Of a stretch of DNA of 36,124 nucleotides, positions 1-8,650 are shown in pieces. Source of the DNA: Entamoeba histolytica HM-1:IMSS (lineage: Eukaryota; Evosea; Mastigamoebida; Endamoebidae); assembly GCF_000208925.1 (NCBI RefSeq), contig NW_001914996.1:1-36124 (forward strand). Reading direction: 5' to 3'. The notes beneath the pieces are model-generated. The model had not been told where the DNA came from. It made no database searches and worked only from the letters and a program-made list of their open reading frames with translations. Every line of letters starts with the position of its first letter. The stretch's first letter is position 1. Made by a program: the position numbers and the translations under genes.

Positions 1-2845
1 ATAACGTAATATATTAAAATTGCATGAAATGTAATGAATGTGAAAGATATTTAAAATATAAATAAATATAAGAAATATATAAATTAAATATATTGAACTA
101 AGTAAATAGTAAATAAAACAATAAACAAAATATCATGAAATAATAAGATAATTATAATTTATTTGATAAACATATGTATTTATTCTGTTATTTTTATATT
201 CATATTATTCTATATTATTAATGATATTCATATGTTTTTCTAGTTATTTCTTCTTGTTTTTAGTTAATAATATTTGTTATTTTATTTCATATTTGTTTGT
301 TGTTATTTATCATTCTTATCATTAAAATATTTGATTGTTGATTTGTTTTGATTTCTAAAGGAATATATTAATAATTTAATTGTTATTTATGTAACTACTA
401 AAATAAAATTAATAAAATAATGATAATGAATGAAATATTTCACTTATTCTTTCACTTCATTGTTATTCATTAATTATGCATTCTCATTTATTATGAGTTT
501 TATACAATTTCAATAAAAATGAAGTGACATATCATATAAAAATCGAATAAACTTGATATATGTTATTTCATTTGTTGTTATTCATCTTTTTTATTATTAT
601 TTCATTTTCACAACTCTTCTTTCTCAAAACATTCTCTTGAAATATTCATTTGTTTTAATTCTTATCCATAACAACACAAAAGAAAAATGACTTCAAAATG
701 TTGTATTTTGTGTTTATGTATTGCTGTTTGTCAATAAAATAAATCAATTAAACACACATCCAATTTAATGAATGTTATTGATATATTAATCTGTATCAAT
801 GTTGAATATTGTTCAAAACAACTATCAAATAATTTACTGATTGTTTTTTGAATAGTAATTGTTGTTAACAATAAATATCTGTAAAAACATCAGTCTCACA
901 TTTCTTTAATGCTGGATTGTTGATATTTGTTTATAACAGTTATAAAAAAACATTCAAACTATATTCTACCATCTGTTATCAGTACATTACATGATTTTAA
1001 TGATATTCATTGACTAAAACATTTTCTTAATTTGTTAATCGTTATTTTGACAGTAACTAAACTCAATAATGAATTTTTAATAAAACAAACAATTCCTATT
1101 TTACTAAATGTTTCCGTGTGTTTATCATTGTTAAGTATTTACATCTAATGAAACAATAATATCATAATACAGTAATTTTTGTTGATTTAGTAATTGATAC
1201 AAATGAAATATATCATTTAAAACAATTAATTCAAATTGATTTAACTTCTAGAAGTATCATGTTTCATCTATATTTTTATCATACATTGTATATTCTACAT
1301 TTTAAATATACTCCTTTCTTCTTTTAAATATGTTGAATATTCTACTTTATTCTATATTACATATTTAAATATTCTTCTATTATCAAATACTTCATTATAT
1401 TTATTATAAATATGAAATGTTTGAATATAATAAAATATTCATATTAAGTAATGATTTAAATGAATTGGATTAAAATGAATTTGCTCATTTACATTAAAAT
1501 CTTTTAACTCAATTTCCTAGATTATTAAATTCTTTAATATTATCAAATCACGTTGATATTCTTATTATATCATTATAACATAATTCTGCTCTTTCTTTTA
1601 TTCTTTTTATTGTTCTTATTATATATTATTTCTTAATGTTTATTATCATTTCTTTTTCTTCTTCATATTTTTCTTTTCACTATTTTATATCATGATTTTA
1701 ATATCCATTTCTTCTATTTATTTTGTTCCACTATTTTCTTGATTGTAATGTCTGATTTTCAATGAAATTTAGATTTTCAATTAAATATACATGTCAATAC
1801 ACAGTTTCAACATTCCTTGTTATTAATTATAGTCCCATGGTTTATTTCATTTTTGTTATTGTCTTTATTAATATAAATTAAACAATTTTAATTCTACCAC
1901 TTTGTCATTATATCATTTTTATTATTTGTTAACTTCATTTATTTTATTTGTTAGTTTATTCTTTCACTATTCATCTTTTTTCTTCTTTATGATTATCATT
2001 TCATGATTAAACTGTTTGAAATGGTGTTGTAACAATCAAAATATAATATATCATTTAATTACATAATTGATAAAATTGGATAAGTTGTATGATGAATAAA
2101 ATGAAGAATAATTGTTGTTATAAATTAATGATTATATAAAATATCAATGAGGATAATAGTACCATTTAAAATAATTCATTGTACTATTCATATTAATCAT
2201 TGGAATTATTCTCTTTATGTTCAATTGTTTACTTTTGTATCAATCTTTTCTCTTTATTCATTTCATTTTATTTGTTCGTTATTAATTTGTGTAGTACTTT
2301 TTGTATAGACAGTTCTTTCATCTTCTCTTTATTATCACTTATTTCTCTTATGTAACAAACAGAAACATTTTTTGACTAGATTCTTTATTATTTTATTTAT
2401 CTTTCTTCCACTTTGTTTTATTCTTGAAAGTTTCTTCTTGGTTTGAGTCTGTCTTCTCCTTTGGTCATCTTCTTTTGATTTTATAGAGTAAAAAGATGTA
2501 TAAAATTAGGTTAATGTTATAAAATATTTTATTATGTGCTAGTTGTGATGAAATGAAGGAGATGCTACTTTGAATTGAATAGGTAATATCATTTAGAGAT
2601 GAAAGATATGAAAGTCATAGTATTGAGAAGATCAACCAAATATGAAAAACAGATGACAATGATGTGAATATTTAATCAGTGATGTTATTTTAATACTAAA
2701 TAAGGTAATTATTAAACAATATATTTGTATCAAAATACAATACATTTTATTTTATACATTTTATCATTTTGAAGGTATTTTGGTTTTGTCAAAAAAAAAA
2801 TTATCAAAATAAAATATAAAAAGACCATTCAATCATTCATATTCT
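1..2845. other. gene-free AT-rich arm
   Basis: No open reading frame of useful length and no recognisable RNA gene is visible on either strand. The sequence is dominated by short A and T runs with stop codons in all frames. It contains chance palindromes typical of such composition but no clear tandem array or terminal inverted repeat. It ends at the 3' end of the TTC27-like gene. An old, unrecognisable transposon could be hidden here; I cannot tell by eye. Confidence 0.6.
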
Positions 2846-4903
2846 TCATAATTGATTCAATAAATCAAGTCCTTCTTTTGCTACTTGATAAACAAGGTCT
2901 GTTGTTTTAAAGTCTTTTATTATATTTTTTAATAATGGAATCATAAACCCTTTCATTGCTCTTCCTGTTTCTCCATTTAACATTGGAAGGTCTTGAAGAA
3001 TAACATCACACATCATAGATAATATTTTTGGATTAATTGCACTTTTATTAACATCATATAATGATACAATTCCACTGATAGCTTGTCTATAATCTTTAAT
3101 ATCTATAGATATTATAATTAAATTCTTCCATAAATCTTCACTTGTTCTGATATTTCTAACTGCTTCCTTCAATGCAACTTGTGCCTCTCTCTTATTTCCT
3201 TGTATACTATGAATATATGCCAAATTTGCCCAACTTTGTCCATCATCTGAGTCTAAATTAACTCCTTTTAAAAATGCCTTTTTAGCTCCTGCAATATCGG
3301 AAATTTGCATACAACAAATTCCTAATGCAAACCAAAGTCTTTGATAAATAGGATTAATTTCTAATGCAATATCAAAATGTTTCTTTGCTTCTTTCCATTC
3401 TTTTTTATTAAAATAATATTGTCCAAGAATACGTTCCGCATGAACATATGTATGATTAGATTCTTCCCAACTTTCTATAAGATATTTTGGATCGTTAGTA
3501 ATTTCATACATTAAAACTTTTAATTCGGGGTCTTTATTTCCTTCTGCAAGTAATTCTCTTGCAACTTCTTCTGCTTTTTCTTTTTCATTCATTGAAACAT
3601 ATGCAGCTACAATTTCAATCTTCATATCAAGTCCTGAAAAATAATTAATTGCTGCTCCTGACTCTCCCATTAATAACATTCTCATTCCTGTTTCTTTTCT
3701 TAATGAAAAAATATTAGGAATCATTGTCATATAAATACTTTCTAATCGTTCTTCACTTGAAATTTCTTCTTCTCCTTTTTCCATCATTTTAACAAGATCA
3801 TCTGCTTGTTTGACTGACCTCCACAAAAAATGTGTTACTGTTGCTTCATATCTTGATTTTAATAAAACACTCATAATAAATGTACTAAAATCTATTCTAT
3901 CTCTTAATACCCTATTACAATATGGAATTACTTCTTCTAAAATAAGTTCACTTTTACAATTTTTCCTATATCTATTCATACATTCCATTAATACATATGC
4001 TTCATCATATGTTGATAATGGTGTATATCCAATATCTCCTGAATAATCCGTTTGTGATAACATATCATTATCTTCTTCTAATTCCGTTTCTTTTAACTTT
4101 GTTTCACACTTTTGTCGTTTAATTTCACTTACTGGATGTGGTCTTCGTTCAACTCTAACATATAATTGTGCTGTTTCCTTTTCTTGATATTTTGTTCTCT
4201 TTCCCATTGCTCCACTTAATTCAACAAATATTTTTTCTTCTTGACTTATTTTATTTAGTTGTTCTTTAACCATTCGATATTGTTCTGATACCCACAACCC
4301 AACACAAACTTCATTATTCATTTTAAATTTTATTCTTTCATACAATGTTTTATTTATTTCTTCTTTGATGTTTTCTAGTTCTTTTAATCCATCTCTATAC
4401 CCACATCCAATTCTTGTAACCAATGACTCTCCTGGATTTTCTAAGACTCTTTGATGAATCATTGCTTCTCTTCCTATAAACAGATTTATTAATTGTTTCT
4501 TTTTACCTTTTAATACACCAAATATTTTAGCTGATGTATGTAACCATAATGAATTTACAATATGTTTATTTGCTTGTTCTCCATCAATACTTAAATATTC
4601 TACTTCTTTCTTTGATTCTCCTTCAACTTCTAAATTAAATGGTCCAACAAAATTCATTCTAACAAATCCATTTAATAATGTCACTCCAATTATTAATTTC
4701 TCAATATCCTCAATATCTGTTGTTGGAACTTCTTTGTATTGAATGTTTTCATACTCCTTCATCATTCTATATACATCACCCTTTAATGCTATTTCAATTT
4801 TATGACTTAACCTTTCATTTACTAGAGGTGTTTGATACATTTCATGTAACACATTTGGATGTCTCCCATCAAGGAGTGCAAGTGAAACAATGGTTTCTTC
4901 CAT
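2846..4903 (-). CDS. TTC27/Emw1-like tetratricopeptide protein
   Basis: 685-residue protein. The C-terminal third carries consecutive TPR units at about residues 490-580 (for example WFALGICC, A--AF-KGV, SWANLAYIHSIQG). They follow the pattern of the TTC27/Emw1 family, including the INP--Q-LWF-LG element and the long helical tail. The N-terminal half is helical and less conserved, as in that family. TTC27 proteins are conserved eukaryotic TPR proteins of poorly defined function, linked to chaperone work and growth. The gene is divergent from RWDD1, sharing a 195-base promoter region that holds an AAACCCTA element. The start was chosen as the first ATG, followed by a continuous frame. It is intron-free. 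The family assignment rests on the C-terminal pattern; TPR protein is certain, TTC27 is likely. Confidence 0.75.
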   Translation of the reverse strand: MEETIVSLALLDGRHPNVLHEMYQTPLVNERLSHKIEIALKGDVYRMMKEYENIQYKEVPTTDIEDIEKLIIGVTLLNGFVRMNFVGPFNLEVEGESKKEVEYLSIDGEQANKHIVNSLWLHTSAKIFGVLKGKKKQLINLFIGREAMIHQRVLENPGESLVTRIGCGYRDGLKELENIKEEINKTLYERIKFKMNNEVCVGLWVSEQYRMVKEQLNKISQEEKIFVELSGAMGKRTKYQEKETAQLYVRVERRPHPVSEIKRQKCETKLKETELEEDNDMLSQTDYSGDIGYTPLSTYDEAYVLMECMNRYRKNCKSELILEEVIPYCNRVLRDRIDFSTFIMSVLLKSRYEATVTHFLWRSVKQADDLVKMMEKGEEEISSEERLESIYMTMIPNIFSLRKETGMRMLLMGESGAAINYFSGLDMKIEIVAAYVSMNEKEKAEEVARELLAEGNKDPELKVLMYEITNDPKYLIESWEESNHTYVHAERILGQYYFNKKEWKEAKKHFDIALEINPIYQRLWFALGICCMQISDIAGAKKAFLKGVNLDSDDGQSWANLAYIHSIQGNKREAQVALKEAVRNIRTSEDLWKNLIIISIDIKDYRQAISGIVSLYDVNKSAINPKILSMMCDVILQDLPMLNGETGRAMKGFMIPLLKNIIKDFKTTDLVYQVAKEGLDLLNQL

Positions 4904-5002
4904 TCAGTTGATTTGATTATTCAGTTATTCTCTTATTATCTGCTTCTTGATGATGTGAAGACCACGTAGACTATTTCGTTTAAACATGACTTATTCATGT
5001 CT

Positions 5003-5010
5003 AAACCCTA
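5003..5010 (+). promoter_or_regulatory. AAACCCTA (telo-box-like) element
   Basis: AAACCCTA lies in the promoter shared by the TTC27-like gene and RWDD1, 93 bases before the RWDD1 start. The same core occurs before NOP56, Rpb10 and UTP11 in this window. Confidence 0.45.
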
Positions 5011-5098
5011 ATTTTCCCAAAAGAGAGAAGTAGAAGTGGAAAGAAAAATCTTAAAGAAAAAGATATAACGAGAATTTCATTCTTAACAATTCATATTT

Positions 5099-5767
5099 AT
5101 GGACGTCCAAACTGAAGTTGAAACACTAAGTGCAATTTATGGAGATAAAGTAAGTTATGAAAATAATGTTCTTTCATGTACTATTGAAGAAACAGTTGAT
5201 GAAAATCTTCAAATAGTTAAAGGTGAAATAACAATTAAATTTAGTATACCAGAAGATTATCCAGAAACACACCCAACATTTGTTCTTGAAACAGAAGAAG
5301 ATTTTATTGGTCAAAAAATCGAAAGAATAGAAAAAAACATTGAACAAATAATTGAAGAAGAATTTACGTGTTTATTTGAACTTGTAGATCATGTTAAAGA
5401 TATGCTTATTGAAATACTTAAAGAACAAGTAATATTTTTAAATGAAGAAATAGTAAGAAAAGAAAAAGAAGAGGAACGAGCAAGAGAAAGAGAATTTATA
5501 GGAACAACAAAGAAAACATTTGAAGAGTGGTGGAAAGATAAAGAGAAAGAAAGAAAAATCACACTTGAAAAGATTAAAAAAGAGAAAGAAGCCGAAATGA
5601 ATAGAAAGAAAGGACGAATGACAGGGAAAGAATTCTTTATGAATAATCCAAGAATGGCAGAACAACTTAAAGAAGAAAATAAAGAAGAAGAAGAAGACAA
5701 AGTCGAAGAAACACTTAAAGAACAAGGAGTAGATTTAGAGATGTTTACAGAAGAATTAGATATTTAA
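5099..5767 (+). CDS. RWD-domain protein, RWDD1/Gir2 (DFRP2) family
   Basis: 222 residues. The N-terminal RWD domain (about 1-110) has the hallmark E-E-LSAIYGD start and the YPETHPTF turn (YPxxxP motif). A charged coiled region follows, then the family's C-terminal signatures: a GT-x-x-TFEEWW-like block (about residues 136-145), the TGKEFF motif (about 175-180), and an acidic end. In yeast and animals, Gir2/RWDD1 binds DRG2/Rbg2 GTPases and Gcn1, coupling ribosome and translation state to stress signalling; that role is inferred here. Acidic and Lys/Glu-rich tracts are strong. The start is the first ATG after an AACAATTCA initiator-like sequence. The next gene begins 139 bases downstream on the same strand with its own promoter. 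Confidence 0.82.
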   Translation: MDVQTEVETLSAIYGDKVSYENNVLSCTIEETVDENLQIVKGEITIKFSIPEDYPETHPTFVLETEEDFIGQKIERIEKNIEQIIEEEFTCLFELVDHVKDMLIEILKEQVIFLNEEIVRKEKEEERAREREFIGTTKKTFEEWWKDKEKERKITLEKIKKEKEAEMNRKKGRMTGKEFFMNNPRMAEQLKEENKEEEEDKVEETLKEQGVDLEMFTEELDI

Positions 5768-5863
5768 ATGAATAATAAAGAAGAAGAGAAAAATTCGAGA
5801 GAAGAATTGGTTGGTTCATTTTAAGAGAAATCAAAATAAAAGGAAATAAAAATAAAAATAAAA

Positions 5864-5872
5864 GAACTAATT
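5864..5872 (+). promoter_or_regulatory. GAAC core promoter element (Rab gene)
   Basis: GAACTAATT starts 43 bases before the Rab start codon. It resembles the GAAC element known from Entamoeba core promoters. Confidence 0.45.
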
Positions 5873-5906
5873 AATAAGGAAATAATAATAATAAAAAAAA
5901 ACAAGA

Positions 5907-6568
5907 ATGGAAGCAACAACAAATACACAAAGTGATTATACATTTAAAATATTAATTATAGGAGAATCAGGAGTAGGAAAAACAGCAATATTAGAAAGGT
6001 ATTGTGAAAATATATTTAATGAATCATTATTATCAACGGTTGGAGTTGATTTTAAATCGAAATATTTTACAATAGAAGGGAAAAGAATTAAAGTACAACT
6101 TTGGGATACTGGTTTGTTAATAAATGATAAAATTGAAAGAAAAATAAAATATAATAAATAGCTGGACAAGAAAAATTCCGAAATATTACTACATCATATT
6201 ATCGTGGAACACATGGATGTATTGTGACATATGATGTTACAGACATCAATAGTTTTGATAAAATAACATATTGGTTACATGAATTAGGAAATGAAAAATA
6301 TCAACCAGAAATTATTATTTTAGGAAATAAAATAGACGCAAGAGATAGAAAAGTTACAAAAGAAATGGCAGAGAATTTTAGTAGACAAAATGGAGGAATA
6401 AAAGTATTTAATTGTAGTGCAAAAACAGGAGAAGGAGTTGAAGAAGTATTTACAGAAATAGTTAAATCGATATTTAAAAATAAAAGTATAATGGGAAGAA
6501 TGAGAACAAATACAGGAATGAGGATGGAAGAAGTACAAGAAAAACAGAAAGAAAAAGAATGTTGCTAG
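5907..6568 (+). CDS. Rab-family small GTPase, one intron
   Basis: Exons 5907-6111 and 6162-6568 give 203 residues. All GTPase motifs are present: P-loop GESGVGKT (19-26), switch I Thr44 in STVGVDF, WDTAGQEKF (66-74) formed only after splicing, NKID (124-127) and SAK (154-156). The Cys-Cys end (202-203) is a geranylgeranylation site, so the protein is expected on membranes with a GDI/REP cycle. The effector region and YYRGTHG stretch resemble the Rab1/Rab8 side of the family but are not close enough to name a subtype; Entamoeba has many divergent Rabs. Without splicing the frame stops inside the intron at a TAA (6119-6121), so splicing is required. It has its own GAAC promoter element. Confidence 0.92.
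6112..6161 (+). other. intron of the Rab gene
   Basis: 50-nt intron beginning GTTTGTT and ending AATAG. It splits the Ala codon of the WDTAGQE motif (phase 1). Removal joins WDT to AGQEKF in frame, which is the universal G3 motif, so both borders are well supported. Confidence 0.93.
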
Positions 6569-6650
6569 AAAAAATAAATTGAAAGATTTTGTTATATATT
6601 TCGAAAAGAAAAGAATAAAAAAAAAATAATAAAAGAATAAAAAAAGAAGA

Positions 6651-6660
6651 AAACCCTAAA
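6651..6660 (+). promoter_or_regulatory. AAACCCTAAA (telo-box-like) element before NOP56
   Basis: It lies 45 bases before the NOP56 start codon and 14 bases before the GAACTTAAA element. Confidence 0.5.
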
Positions 6661-6673
6661 AAAAAAGAAAAAA

Positions 6674-6682
6674 GAACTTAAA
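6674..6682 (+). promoter_or_regulatory. GAACTTAAA core promoter element (NOP56)
   Basis: It starts 22 bases before the NOP56 ATG and combines a GAAC box with a TTAAA-like box. The 5' leader must be very short, as is usual in Entamoeba. Confidence 0.5.
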
Positions 6683-6695
6683 TAGACAAAAAGAA

Positions 6696-8057
6696 ATGGC
6701 AGAAGTAATCTTATATGAAAGTCCTATTGGATATGGATTATTTAAAGTAAAAGAGAAAGAAGAAATAGGAAAAGGAGAAGAATTTGAGAAATCCATAAAT
6801 AATTTTGGGAAATTTTCAAAGATAATAGGATTAGAAGCATTTGTAGAATTTAAAACATCGGAAGAATTACTTGAAAATATTAATGCGATATCAGAAGGAG
6901 CACTTCATGAAACATTAAGGAAATTTTTAGAAGAAAATGTTAAAAAGAGAGTATTAGGAATAGTTGATGAGAAATTAGGAAGTGCAATTAGTGAAGCAAT
7001 GAAAATTAAATGTACAAAAGGAAAAGAAGTAAATAGTGTTATTAGAGGGATTAGAACACATTTTAGTAAATATTTAAAAGATATTACAAATGAAGATCTT
7101 AGAACAGCTATGTTAGGACTTGGACATAGTTATTCAAGAAATAAAGTTAAATTTAATGTAAATAAACAAGATACTATGGCAGTTCAAGCTATATTTTTAT
7201 TAGATCAAATGGAAAAAGACATGAATACATTTAGTATGAGAATTAAAGAATGGTATTCATGGCATTTTCCAGAATTATATAATATTTTAAATAATGATAA
7301 TACTAAATTTGTTAAATCAGTATTAATCATTCAAAACCGACATTCAATAGATGATAAAAAGAAAGAAGAATTAATTAAAATTACGGATGAAGAAACAGCA
7401 GAAGAAATCATTAAAGCAGCTAATTCATCAATGGGATTTGATGTTAATGAATTTGACCTTCAAAATATTAAAAGATTTGCAGAACGAGTAACAGAATTAT
7501 ATGAATATAAACAAAGACTACAAGAATATCTTCATTCCAAGATGACAACAATTGCACCTAATTTAACAGCATTAATAGGAGATAGTGTTGGAGCAAGATT
7601 ACTTTCTAAGGCAGGAAGTTTAACTAATTTAGCTAAATATCCAGCAAGTACACTTCAAATTTTAGGAGCAGAAAAAGCATTATTCCGAGCTATTAAAACA
7701 AGAGGAAATACACCTAAATATGGAGTTATTTTTGGGTCAACATTTATTGCAAGAGCAGAAGCTAAGAATAAAGGAAGAATTAGTAGGTTTGTTGCTAACA
7801 AAGCATCTACAGCAGCAAGAATCGATTGTTTTGGAGAAGTTTCTACTGATAGATTTGGAGAAGCTATGAAAGAACAAGTTGAAGAACGAATGGAGTTCTT
7901 AAAGAATGGAAAAGTTCCTAAGACAAACACGGATGTAATGGAAGAAGTTATGAAAGAACTTCATTGGAATGAAGAAGAAGGAAAGAAAGAAAAAATCAAA
8001 GAATCTGAAGAAAGCACAACAAGTGAATCTGAAAGTGGATCAACATCGGAGGAATAA
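6696..8057 (+). CDS. NOP56: box C/D snoRNP core protein NOP56
   Basis: 453 residues. The protein follows NOP56 along its whole length: N-terminal domain with the ENINAISEG motif, coiled-coil region after LGLGHSYSR and KVKFNVN, and the Nop domain with LIGDSVGARLL, GSLTNLAKYPAST, QILGAEKALF and TRGNTPKYG. These last motifs contact the snoRNA K-turn and the 15.5K protein. The tail is charged (Lys/Glu then Ser/Glu), shorter than the KKE/D tails of yeast and animals. The role is 2'-O-methylation of pre-rRNA in the nucleolus with NOP58, fibrillarin and 15.5K. NOP56 rather than NOP58 is indicated by the N-terminal FSMR-EWY-WHFPEL pattern and overall match. A small NOPCHAP1-like gene follows 96 bases downstream. 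Confidence 0.95.
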   Translation: MAEVILYESPIGYGLFKVKEKEEIGKGEEFEKSINNFGKFSKIIGLEAFVEFKTSEELLENINAISEGALHETLRKFLEENVKKRVLGIVDEKLGSAISEAMKIKCTKGKEVNSVIRGIRTHFSKYLKDITNEDLRTAMLGLGHSYSRNKVKFNVNKQDTMAVQAIFLLDQMEKDMNTFSMRIKEWYSWHFPELYNILNNDNTKFVKSVLIIQNRHSIDDKKKEELIKITDEETAEEIIKAANSSMGFDVNEFDLQNIKRFAERVTELYEYKQRLQEYLHSKMTTIAPNLTALIGDSVGARLLSKAGSLTNLAKYPASTLQILGAEKALFRAIKTRGNTPKYGVIFGSTFIARAEAKNKGRISRFVANKASTAARIDCFGEVSTDRFGEAMKEQVEERMEFLKNGKVPKTNTDVMEEVMKELHWNEEEGKKEKIKESEESTTSESESGSTSEE

Positions 8058-8125
8058 AAAGAATTAATTGATTGCAAAGAAGAAATTGTTTTTAATAGAG
8101 TTTTTTTTCATAACAAAGATAAATA

Positions 8126-8135
8126 GAAACTTAAA
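8126..8135 (+). promoter_or_regulatory. GAAACTTAAA, variant GAAC/TTAAA element
   Basis: It starts 28 bases before the start of the small acidic gene. It carries one extra A compared with the GAACTTAAA elements nearby. Confidence 0.35.
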
Positions 8136-8153
8136 TTTCAAAGAAACAAAGAA

Positions 8154-8510
8154 ATGAGTGAAGGAACAAATAAGGCGTCATTTCTTATTATTGAAGATAA
8201 AAAACAAGACTATCCTAAGGTTAAAGAAATAGGAGAAGTGAAAAAAGGATTTACACATAAAGTAGAACGTAGTAATGTTCTTTCAAGAGCAGAACTCTTT
8301 CTACCCATGTTCAAAGAATCAAATAAGTATGTTAAACAAGGGGAATGTGAACCAGAAATTCAAGAAAATCACACAGGACAAGAAGAAAAGAAAGAAGAGA
8401 AAGAAGGAAAATGTTATGTAGAAATGAATGTTGCTGTTGGGATATTAGAAGAAAAGAAGAATGAAGAAGAGAGTTCGGAAGAAGAAGAAAAGATGATAGA
8501 AGAGCTTTGA
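8154..8510 (+). CDS. small acidic protein, probable NOPCHAP1 (C12orf45) homologue
   Basis: 118 residues, acidic. Two blocks match what I recall of the human NOP58/NOP56 assembly chaperone NOPCHAP1. One is VERSNVLSRAELFLPMFKES (about residues 37-56), against an IERS-x-LL--V-TFLP-M pattern. The other is YVEMNVAVGILEEK (about 88-101), followed at once by an acidic Glu/Ser run, against an IQMDVALFEM block and acidic tail. In humans the protein bridges NOP58 to the R2TP chaperone. Here it lies 96 bases downstream of NOP56 on the same strand, with its own promoter-like element. No transmembrane segment or signal peptide is seen. The alternative is an unrelated acidic protein, but two ordered blocks plus the neighbour make the call reasonable. 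Confidence 0.62.
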   Translation: MSEGTNKASFLIIEDKKQDYPKVKEIGEVKKGFTHKVERSNVLSRAELFLPMFKESNKYVKQGECEPEIQENHTGQEEKKEEKEGKCYVEMNVAVGILEEKKNEEESSEEEEKMIEEL

Positions 8511-8542
8511 AAGATTAATAGAATGGTTTTTGTAAAAGTTCC

Positions 8543-8593
8543 AAAAAATAACAATAATAAAAAAATAACAAAAAAAATAACAAAAAAATAAGA
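8543..8593 (+). repeat. short degenerate A-rich tandem repeat
   Basis: About four degenerate copies of an A(6-8)TAAC unit lie between the NOPCHAP1-like gene and the RBR ligase gene. It is probably slippage-derived low-complexity sequence. Confidence 0.5.
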
Positions 8594-8606
8594 AAATAAA
8601 CTACAA

Positions 8607-8615
8607 GAACTTAAA
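8607..8615 (+). promoter_or_regulatory. GAACTTAAA core promoter element (RBR ligase)
   Basis: It starts 44 bases before the ATG of the RBR ligase gene. The sequence is identical to the elements before NOP56, UTP11 and TRAPPC2. Confidence 0.5.
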
Positions 8616-8650
8616 AAGAAAGCAAGAAATAATATATATTAAGTTGAAGA

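Noticed and set aside
431..442. Perfect 12-base palindrome TGAAATATTTCA
   Set aside because: Such palindromes are expected by chance in very AT-rich sequence, and it has no gene beside it.
3810..4911. Plus-strand frames opposite the TTC27-like gene
   Set aside because: They are Phe/Ser/Leu-rich mirror images of a well-supported minus-strand protein, with no domain and no promoter element.
5389..5725. Minus-strand Ser/Phe-rich frames opposite RWDD1
   Set aside because: They arise from the complement of Glu/Lys codons in RWDD1 and have no independent support.
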